The notes below the pieces were generated by a model, which saw only the letters and a program-made list of their open reading frames with translations, did not search any database and was not told the DNA's origin. This document shows, piece after piece, positions 15,207 through 21,239 of a stretch of DNA of 23,735 nucleotides. Every line of letters begins with the position of its first letter. Position 1 is the first letter of the stretch. Position numbers and translations under genes: made by a program. The stretch is from Zeimonas sp041678445 (GTDB lineage Bacteria > Pseudomonadota > Gammaproteobacteria > Burkholderiales > Burkholderiaceae_E), in NCBI GenBank assembly GCA_041678445.1, contig JBAYOD010000020.1, forward strand, positions 1 through 23,735, given 5' to 3'.

Positions 15207-15352
15207 CGCGGGGATCTGCGTTGCAGGCACGGGCGACTCGGCCCGGCCGTGCACGCGTTCCGCGAGGCGTCTCCACCGGGTCCTGCGCGAGGGAGCAGGC
15301 GTTTGGTCTAAGCGCCGCCGACAGGGCGGCCTGCCTGGGAGAGATCCCCGTG
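15207..15352 (+). promoter_or_regulatory. Candidate expression platform: long-range helix over the nrdA start codon
   Basis: CGCGGGGATCT (15207-15217) is complementary to AGATCCCCGTG (15342-15352) in 10 Watson-Crick pairs plus one G·U. The second strand covers part of the GGGAGAG ribosome site, the spacer and the whole GTG start. A smaller hairpin GCCGCC/GGCGGC (about 15315-15330) lies inside the loop. This could be the OFF state of translation; how it is coupled to the aptamer is not visible. Confidence 0.5.
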
Positions 15353-17824
15353 CTGGAATTCATCAGCAAACGCGACGGCCATGTCGAGCCGTTCATGCCG
15401 TACAAGCTCAATCAGTGGGGCCAATGGGCTGCCGAAACCCTGGGCGACGCCGTGGACTGGCCCTCGGCGGTGCTGGAAACCGTCTCGGCCATGTCCGCGA
15501 CGGCCAGTTCGCGCGAACTGCAGCAGCAGCTCATCCGCACCTGCCTGAACTTCGACACCTGGTCGTACAACCGCATGGCGGGCCGTCTGTACGCCACCTT
15601 GATCCGCAAGGATCTCTACCGCAACGCCCGCCCTACGGTGCTGGCCCTGCACCGGAAGCTCCAGGCGCTGGGCCTGATGGAGACGCTGGCGTACTCGGAG
15701 TCCGAGTACGCGGTCATCCAGGAATGGATCGATCACGAGCGCGACTTCGAGTACGCGCACTACCAACTGCACACGCATCTCACCAAGTACGCCATCGCCG
15801 ACCGGGTGCAGGGCGTGTTCTACGAGTCGCCGCAGTTCATCTACATGCGCATGGCGATGGCGCTGTCCGTGGATCAGCCGCGCGAGCGCCGCATGCGCGA
15901 CGTGCAGCGCTTCTACGAGCATCTGTCGAAGAACCGCATCAACGCGCCGACGCCCAACCATGTGAATCTGGGCACGCCGCTGCGCGGCTACGCGAGCTGC
16001 TGCCTGTACACGGTGGCGGACAACGCGCGCTCGATCGCCGTCGGCAATCACATTGCCAACACCATGACGTACATGAGTGCGGGGATTGGTGCCCATATGG
16101 CAACCCGCTCGATCAATGATCCGGTACGCGGCGGTGTGATCCGCCACCAGGGCAAGCTGCCGTACTACCGGGCACTGGTGGCCGAGGTCAAGGCCAATCT
16201 GCAGAACGGCCGGGGGGGAGCCTGCACGACCTATTTCCCGATCTTCGATCCGGAAGTGGACACCTTGCTGCGGTTGAAGAACCCCATGTCGACCGAGGAC
16301 AAGAAGATCCGCGGCATGGATTACAGCTGGGGAGGCAACCGCTTCTTTGCACGCAAGGTGGCGCGCAACGAGGACATCTTCCTGTTCAACTGCCACAGCG
16401 CCCCCGACCTGTACGGGGCGCTCTACAGCGGGGACGAATCGAAGTTCGAGGAGATCTATGCGCGCTACGAAGCCGACGCGCATTTTCCCAAGACCTGGGT
16501 GAGCGCACGCGAACTGCTCATCACGGCCAGCAACGAGTGGAACGAAACTGGCCGGGTCTACGAACACAATATCTCGGAGATGAATCGCCACACGCCGTTC
16601 AAGGACACGATCTACAGCTCCAACCTGTGTGCCGAGATCGCCCTGCCCACGGCTGCCTACGATCACATCACCGAACTCTACGCAGACGACGACATCTCTT
16701 TCGTGCAGGTCCAGTTCATCGACGGCACGCGCCGCGAGCTGCCGGGCAAGGAGCCGGTGGCAACGCAGCGCGGGGCAGTCTGGCCGGACGAGTTGCAGGC
16801 CGGAGACACCGTGGAAGGCTTGCCGATCGAGGCCATTCTGCGCCGTTCGGCCCCCGAAGTGGCCACCTGCAACCTGGCCGGCATTGTCGTGGCCAACATC
16901 GAATCCGAAGAGCAGTACGCCGAAGTGGCCTATTACGCGCTGCTCATGATCGACAAGTGCATCCACCTCGCGCACTACGAGTTGCCTCAGGTGGGCGTTA
17001 CCTCGCGCAAGCGCCTGAACGCGGGGGTGGGCATCCTGGGCCTGGCGCATCTGATGGCGAAGCACGGCAAGCGTTACACCGATCAGGAGGGCAAGCAGTT
17101 CATCCACGAAGTGGCCGAGCGCCACTACTACCACCTGCTGCGTGCAAGCCTGAGGCTGGGCAAGGAACTGGGCAACGCACCCTGGATGCACAAGACACGC
17201 TGGCCCGAAGGCTGGCTGCCGCTGGACACCTGCAATCCGCATGTCGACAGGATCGCGCCGTTCTCGCTGCGCTACGACTGGGAGGCGCTGCGCCGCGACA
17301 TCGTTGCCAATGGCGGCATCCGGAATTCGGTGCTGGCGGCCCACATGCCCACCGAGACATCGGCCAACGCCTCGGGCACCACGAACGGCCTGTACCCGGT
17401 GCGCGAGCTCACGCTGATCAAGACCGACAACCAGCGCGTGAACTACTGGGCCGCACCCGACGGCGACACGCTCGCCGAGCAGTATCAATCAGCCTGGGAC
17501 ATTCCCGCGCGCGACCTGACCGAACTCTACGCGATCGTGCAGAAGTGGACCGATCAGGGTATTTCGGCGGACTTCTATCGCCGCGTCATCGGTGATGCCT
17601 CGATCGAATCGACGGAATTGATCGAGAACTACCTCTATCGCGTGAAGCTGGGTCTGAAGTCCAAGTACTACATGAACCAGAAGACCTCCAATGGCATGAG
17701 GATCGTCGCCGACCGGGTCCAGGAAGCAGAAGCTGCCCAGGAAGCAGAACCTGCCCCCGAGCCGCAGCTGCCGGCAGCCACGGCCGACGCCGAAGACAGC
17801 GACTGCGAAGCCTGCACGCTTTGA
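15350..17824 (+). CDS. nrdA: Class I ribonucleoside-diphosphate reductase, catalytic (alpha) subunit
   Basis: The 824-residue product reduces NDPs to dNDPs. An N-terminal ATP-cone-like segment (FISKRDGHVEPFMPYKL, about 4-80) suggests allosteric control. Visible active-site elements are C217/C218 (YASCCLY), N425-L-C427-A-E429 carrying the thiyl radical cysteine, C507 (VATCNLAG) as redox partner, PTETSANASGTTNG near 667-680, radical-transfer tyrosines Y773-Y774, and C-terminal C819/C822 (DCEACTL). C427 and C507 are 80 residues apart versus about 23 in E. coli, an insertion near 445-503. I chose GTG 15350 because it directly precedes the cone and has GGGAGAG 6-8 nt upstream; the longer frame would read into the leader. 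Confidence 0.93.
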   Translation: MLEFISKRDGHVEPFMPYKLNQWGQWAAETLGDAVDWPSAVLETVSAMSATASSRELQQQLIRTCLNFDTWSYNRMAGRLYATLIRKDLYRNARPTVLALHRKLQALGLMETLAYSESEYAVIQEWIDHERDFEYAHYQLHTHLTKYAIADRVQGVFYESPQFIYMRMAMALSVDQPRERRMRDVQRFYEHLSKNRINAPTPNHVNLGTPLRGYASCCLYTVADNARSIAVGNHIANTMTYMSAGIGAHMATRSINDPVRGGVIRHQGKLPYYRALVAEVKANLQNGRGGACTTYFPIFDPEVDTLLRLKNPMSTEDKKIRGMDYSWGGNRFFARKVARNEDIFLFNCHSAPDLYGALYSGDESKFEEIYARYEADAHFPKTWVSARELLITASNEWNETGRVYEHNISEMNRHTPFKDTIYSSNLCAEIALPTAAYDHITELYADDDISFVQVQFIDGTRRELPGKEPVATQRGAVWPDELQAGDTVEGLPIEAILRRSAPEVATCNLAGIVVANIESEEQYAEVAYYALLMIDKCIHLAHYELPQVGVTSRKRLNAGVGILGLAHLMAKHGKRYTDQEGKQFIHEVAERHYYHLLRASLRLGKELGNAPWMHKTRWPEGWLPLDTCNPHVDRIAPFSLRYDWEALRRDIVANGGIRNSVLAAHMPTETSANASGTTNGLYPVRELTLIKTDNQRVNYWAAPDGDTLAEQYQSAWDIPARDLTELYAIVQKWTDQGISADFYRRVIGDASIESTELIENYLYRVKLGLKSKYYMNQKTSNGMRIVADRVQEAEAAQEAEPAPEPQLPAATADAEDSDCEACTL

Positions 17825-17843
17825 CATCCGGGAGTCCAGGACA

Positions 17844-18941
17844 ATGAACGAAACCGTCTTCAACTACGACAAGACCGACTATCAGAAACCCCTGCTGCTG
17901 CTTGGCCAGCGTCCGGGATTGTTCGATACGGTCCACCGCCATTACCCCGAGATCTGGAAGCTGTACAAGGCACAGAAGTCGCTCGATTGGGACGAGAACG
18001 AGTTCGACTACTCGTCGTGCAACGCAGACTTCAAGTCGTGCTCGCGTGCCACCTACGACATGATGATCAAGACCCTGGCATGGCAATGGGAGGCCGACTC
18101 GGTTGCCTCGCGCGCCATCGCCCCGGTGCTCGCGCCCTTCATCACGTCCAGCGAACTCTGGGCGGCCTGGCAACGCATCTCGGACAACGAAGTGGTGCAT
18201 GCAGCCACCTATTCCGAGATCGTGCGCAACTCGTTCGACGACCCCGGAGTCATCCTCGACGAAATCCTGCGCGTGCAGGAAGCGCACGATCGCCTGAGCG
18301 AGGTGACGCAGGCCTTTGCCGCCGGTTACGAGGCTTCGCACAAGTACGCGATCGACCAGTTGCCCAACGACCAGGACACCTACAACGCGGTGTTCATGAC
18401 CATCGTCGCCCTGCTGTGCATGGAGCGCATCCAGTTCATGGCGAGCTTTGCCGTGACGTTCGCCATTTGTGATACCGGCCTGTTCCAGCCCATCGGCAAA
18501 GCCATCCAGAAGATCGCCCAGGATGAGCTCGAAATCCATGTCGAACTCGATCGCGCCGTGCTGCTCAACGAGCTTGCCACCGAGCGGGGGCAGACTGCCT
18601 TCGCGCAGTGTCGTGAGCGGATCGAGAAAATGATCGAGGAAGTGGTGGACAGCGAACTGCGCTGGATCGAGTACCTGTTCTCCGACGGGCGCGAACTCGT
18701 CGGCATGAACGCGGAGCGTCTGTCGGCCTGGACGCTGTACTGCGCCAAGGATGTCTACCAGCTTTTCGGCCTCACCTCCTCGCGCTACCCGCTGCCCGCG
18801 CACAATCCGCTCAAGTTCATGGAGAAGTGGCTCAATATCTCCAGGACCCAAGCCTCGCCGCAGGAACAGGACATCGCCGCCTACAAGGTCGGGGTGATGC
18901 GTCGCACCGACGAGAACACGGTGTTCGACGTCGATTTCTGA
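17844..18941 (+). CDS. nrdB: Class I ribonucleotide reductase, radical-generating (beta) subunit
   Basis: The 365-residue ferritin-like protein holds the dinuclear metal site that makes the radical for NrdA. Ligands aligned with E. coli NrdB are D85, E116, H119 (NEVVH), E194 (CMERIQF) and H232; the radical tyrosine is Y123 (HAATY). The last helix reads QDELEIH, so the Glu ligand is either E228 (E-x3-H) or E230 (E-x-H) rather than the usual E-x2-H. The C-terminus NTVFDVDF is the likely NrdA-docking tail. It lies 19 bp after nrdA with its own GGGAG/AGGA ribosome site. Confidence 0.93.
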   Translation: MNETVFNYDKTDYQKPLLLLGQRPGLFDTVHRHYPEIWKLYKAQKSLDWDENEFDYSSCNADFKSCSRATYDMMIKTLAWQWEADSVASRAIAPVLAPFITSSELWAAWQRISDNEVVHAATYSEIVRNSFDDPGVILDEILRVQEAHDRLSEVTQAFAAGYEASHKYAIDQLPNDQDTYNAVFMTIVALLCMERIQFMASFAVTFAICDTGLFQPIGKAIQKIAQDELEIHVELDRAVLLNELATERGQTAFAQCRERIEKMIEEVVDSELRWIEYLFSDGRELVGMNAERLSAWTLYCAKDVYQLFGLTSSRYPLPAHNPLKFMEKWLNISRTQASPQEQDIAAYKVGVMRRTDENTVFDVDF

Positions 18942-18999
18942 TCCCTGTCTCCCCTTTACCCTGGCTCCCCTTCACCTACCCCGTTTCGCAGGAAAGTTC

Positions 19000-19314
19000 A
19001 TGGAAGTCATCATCTACGGCAAGGACGGCTGCACCGATTGCGACCGGACGCGCATGCTGTGCAAGATCCAGTCCATTCCCTTCCGGTATCGCACCGTGGG
19101 GACCGATATCAGTATGGATGCGCTGCAGGCGAAGGTCGGCCGGCCGGTGCGCAGTGTCCCGCAGATCTTCATTCGCCAGGGTGATGACGAGGCCTATGTC
19201 GGCAGCTATGACGCACTTCGCCAGAGCTTGCAGGCCCGGGTCGGGCTGCGGGAGCAGGGCCTGCCCCGGTCACTCGACCCTGATTGCGCGCCGGGTCAAC
19301 TGGCCAGGCCTTGA
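19000..19314 (+). CDS. Glutaredoxin, NrdC/GrxC-like
   Basis: A 104-residue thioredoxin-fold protein with dithiol active site C11-T-D-C14, the cis-proline segment RSVPQIFI and YVGSYDAL, as in glutaredoxins. It lies 58 bp after nrdB behind AGGAAAG and is probably the electron donor of the NrdAB enzyme, as T4 NrdC is for its phage reductase. The last ~20 residues (SLDPDCAPGQLARP) exceed the core fold and overlap the 3' end of the convergent permease gene by 19 bp. Confidence 0.9.
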   Translation: MEVIIYGKDGCTDCDRTRMLCKIQSIPFRYRTVGTDISMDALQAKVGRPVRSVPQIFIRQGDDEAYVGSYDALRQSLQARVGLREQGLPRSLDPDCAPGQLARP

Positions 19315-20117
19315 CTGGCCAGGCCCTTGAACAGCATGTACACGGCCAGCGCATAGAGCAGCAGCGCGTAGACGCGCTTGAGCCCGTCGACCGACATCGC
19401 GTGCGCGACGCGGGCCCCCCAGGGGGCGGTCAGCATGCTGGTGGCGACGATGCAGGCCAGTGCCGGCAGGTAGACGTAGCCGATGGTTCCGGCCGGCAGA
19501 TGGAGGTTCCAGCCCGCGATGACGTAGCCGAGGGTGCCGGCCAGCGCAATCGGAAAGCCACAGGCGGCGCTGCTGGCGACGGCTTCGTGGATGCGCACGT
19601 TCGAGCGGGTCAGGAAGGGCACCGTGATGAAGCCGCCGCCGGCGCCGACGATGGCCGAAGCAACGCCGATCACCCCGCCGGCGGCCAGCAGGCCGGTCGG
19701 CCCGGGCAGGCTGCGGCCGGCTTTCACCACTTTCCCGAACAGCATCTGGGTGGCCATCAGGCCGACGAACAGGCCGAAGGTGATCGCCAGCACGCTGCCG
19801 CCGAGCAGGTGCGCGACCTGCGCCCCGGCGAGCGAGCCGATGACCATTCCCGGCGCGAGCATGCGGACGATGGGCCAGCGCACGGCGCCGCGCCGGTGGT
19901 GCGCGCGCACGCTGGCCAGCGAGGTGAACAGGATGGTGGTCAGCGAGGTGGCGATCGCGACCTTGACGGCGATGTCGAGCGCAAAGCCGCGGCTCGACAG
20001 CAGCATCGTCAGGAACGGCACCATCAGCATCCCCCCGCCGATGCCCAGCAGGCCTGCTGCAAAGCCGGTGAAGGTGCCAAGCAGCAGCAGCCAGAACAGG
20101 AGAGGGAGATCGATCAC
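19296..20117 (-). CDS. TSUP (TauE/SafE) family membrane permease
   Basis: The 273-residue protein has about eight hydrophobic segments and two internal homologous halves with GxxxGxGGG motifs (GLLGIGGGMLMVPFL and AIVGAGGGFITVPFL), the signature of TSUP permeases. Members move sulfite, sulfoacetate or other anions; the substrate here is unknown. The start is GTG 20117, which gives the usual short N-terminus but has a poor Shine-Dalgarno. It lies downstream of 6S RNA on the same strand and may be partly read from that promoter. The C-terminus GLASQGLAS comes from a 15-bp tandem repeat. Confidence 0.85.
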   Translation of the reverse strand: MIDLPLLFWLLLLGTFTGFAAGLLGIGGGMLMVPFLTMLLSSRGFALDIAVKVAIATSLTTILFTSLASVRAHHRRGAVRWPIVRMLAPGMVIGSLAGAQVAHLLGGSVLAITFGLFVGLMATQMLFGKVVKAGRSLPGPTGLLAAGGVIGVASAIVGAGGGFITVPFLTRSNVRIHEAVASSAACGFPIALAGTLGYVIAGWNLHLPAGTIGYVYLPALACIVATSMLTAPWGARVAHAMSVDGLKRVYALLLYALAVYMLFKGLASQGLAS

Positions 20118-20204
20118 GGAGAGCCTGGGCGTGTCCGGTCAGGCGCCGGGCAGCGTGCTGGAAAAGGCGGCGCGGGAAAGGGAAGAAAGGGAAGACCCCG
20201 CCTG

Positions 20205-20220
20205 TGCCGGTGGACCGGCA
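20205..20220 (-). terminator. Candidate 3' hairpin of 6S RNA
   Basis: A perfect 6-bp hairpin TGCCGG-N4-CCGGCA is followed on the minus strand by CAGGCGGGG and then the pyrimidine-rich TCTTCCCTTTCTTCCC. The T content is late and weak, so this may be a processing or pause site rather than a true terminator. Confidence 0.35.
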
Positions 20221-20221
20221 T

Positions 20222-20372
20222 CCTGAACCGTGAAGTTCAGTTCGGCCGTAGTAGGCGCCGCATCAGGTCCGTCCGGCAAGGGACGATCGCAACAGCGGCG
20301 CACCATGAACCACAGCCTGATGCATCGCATTGGTTCAAGGAATATATGGCCCAATCGAACACCGCAGGGTCT
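20222..20372 (-). ncRNA. ssrS: 6S RNA
   Basis: It lies directly after zapA on the same strand, the conserved place of 6S RNA in proteobacteria. The minus strand reads CCCTGCGGTGTTCG… near the 5' end. A closing stem pairs GTTCGATTGGGCC with GGCCGAACTGAAC (11 of 13 pairs), followed by an open bubble with TTCCTTGAACC. The long apical hairpin includes GCATCAGG/CCTGATGC and GTCCCTTGCCGGACG. This is the promoter-mimic shape that binds σ70 RNA polymerase in stationary phase. Ends are approximate: the 5' end is set 7 nt after the -10 box, and the 3' end is uncertain by about 20 nt. Confidence 0.87.
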
Positions 20373-20378
20373 GTCCGG

Positions 20379-20384
20379 ATTCTA
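20379..20384 (-). promoter_or_regulatory. -10 box of the 6S RNA promoter
   Basis: TAGAAT on the minus strand lies 7 nt before the proposed 6S RNA 5' end, within the 65 bp after the zapA stop. The -35 region at 17 bp spacing (TGGCGG) is poor. Confidence 0.5.
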
Positions 20385-20437
20385 CCGTGTCGCGGGATCG
20401 TCCGCCATCGGACGAAGCGCCCCGACCGTGACGTTCG

Positions 20438-20740
20438 TCAGAACAGGTTTTCCTGGCGCCGGATCTCGGTGTCGATGTCTTCGGAGAGCTGACGCAGCTT
20501 GCGGGCCATCTCGGCAGACTTCGGGCCGACCGCCGAATTGTCGCCGCCCAGCAACTCATGGGCGAACTGCAGTGCCGCCATCACGGCGATGCGTTCGATG
20601 CCGATGACCCGGCCCCCCTCGCGGAGGTTGCGCATCCGGTCGTCGACCATCCGGACCGCCTCGAGCAGCCGGGGCTTTTCCTCGGGGTCGACGGCCAGCC
20701 GGAACTCGCGGTCGAGAATCTTGACGTCGATCTGTGCCAT
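20438..20740 (-). CDS. zapA: Cell division protein ZapA
   Basis: The 100-residue product begins AQIDVKILDREFRLAVDPEE, the ZapA N-terminal domain, and continues into a long helix with VIGIERIAVMAALQFAHELL, forming the coiled-coil tetramer that cross-links FtsZ filaments at the Z-ring. A GTG at 20761 would add seven residues; ATG 20740 with GAGAAG upstream is preferred. It follows the ZapB-like gene closely and precedes 6S RNA, a conserved arrangement. Confidence 0.93.
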   Translation of the reverse strand: MAQIDVKILDREFRLAVDPEEKPRLLEAVRMVDDRMRNLREGGRVIGIERIAVMAALQFAHELLGGDNSAVGPKSAEMARKLRQLSEDIDTEIRRQENLF

Positions 20741-20764
20741 CGGCTTCTCGTCGCCGGCCACGGT

Positions 20765-21001
20765 TCAGGACGCAGCCGTATCGGGTGGGGGGGCCTCGGG
20801 CAGGGAGACCGGGGAGGGCAGCCGGGCCAGGGCAGCTTCGACCCGCGCGCGGGCCTCGGCGATGCGCTGCTGCAGCTGTTCGTTGGCGGCCGTGGCGGTG
20901 GCAAGCCTGCCGCGCAAGGCCGCGTTCTCGTCGGCGAGCCGCCGCGACAGCGACAGGATCCGCTCGACACGTTCGCCAAGTTCCTGCAGTTCCTGGTCCA
21001 T
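20765..21001 (-). CDS. ZapB-like small coiled-coil protein (TIGR02449-like)
   Basis: The 78-residue protein is almost entirely heptad-patterned (LQELGERVERILSLSRRLAD, then ENAALRGRL and NEQLQQRIAEARARVEAALA), with a Pro-rich tail. Small coiled-coil proteins upstream of zapA in beta- and gammaproteobacteria are annotated as ZapB-like or TIGR02449; a divisome role is inferred from position. ATG 21001 is the only Met. There is no ribosome site, and the promoter predicts transcription starting at or very near this ATG. Confidence 0.8.
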   Translation of the reverse strand: MDQELQELGERVERILSLSRRLADENAALRGRLATATAANEQLQQRIAEARARVEAALARLPSPVSLPEAPPPDTAAS

Positions 21002-21007
21002 TTCGCG

Positions 21008-21036
21008 ATGTTATGGAGCGCTTTGAGGAGGGTCAA
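21008..21036 (-). promoter_or_regulatory. Promoter of the zapB-like/zapA operon
   Basis: On the minus strand TTGACC (21036-21031) and TAACAT (21013-21008) are separated by exactly 17 bp. The start point expected 7 nt after the -10 is about 21001, the A of the ATG. Confidence 0.65.
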
Positions 21037-21239
21037 GTCGGCCGTGCCGGGAGCCTGGTCTGATGGGGGCCGCCTGCAAGCTTGCCGGCAGGTCGACGAC
21101 CCAGCGGTGGCCGGCGGACGGGCGAAGGCCGATGCCCGCAGAGTAACCGAGATAAGATAGGTCGGTCGAATCGGGGCGGCCGGTGGCGTTCCCGCCAGTC
21201 CGGTTTTCCCGAGAACCCAGATTCTCCAGTCCAGATCAG

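Noticed and set aside
16682..16858. A functional intein in nrdA
   Set aside because: The insert is only about 57 residues, lacks the N-terminal Cys/Ser and C-terminal His-Asn splicing residues, and has no endonuclease; reported only as an insertion with weak Hint-like flavour.
15308..17488. 726-codon minus-strand frame opposite nrdA
   Set aside because: Antisense shadow; the plus strand carries all ribonucleotide reductase active-site motifs.
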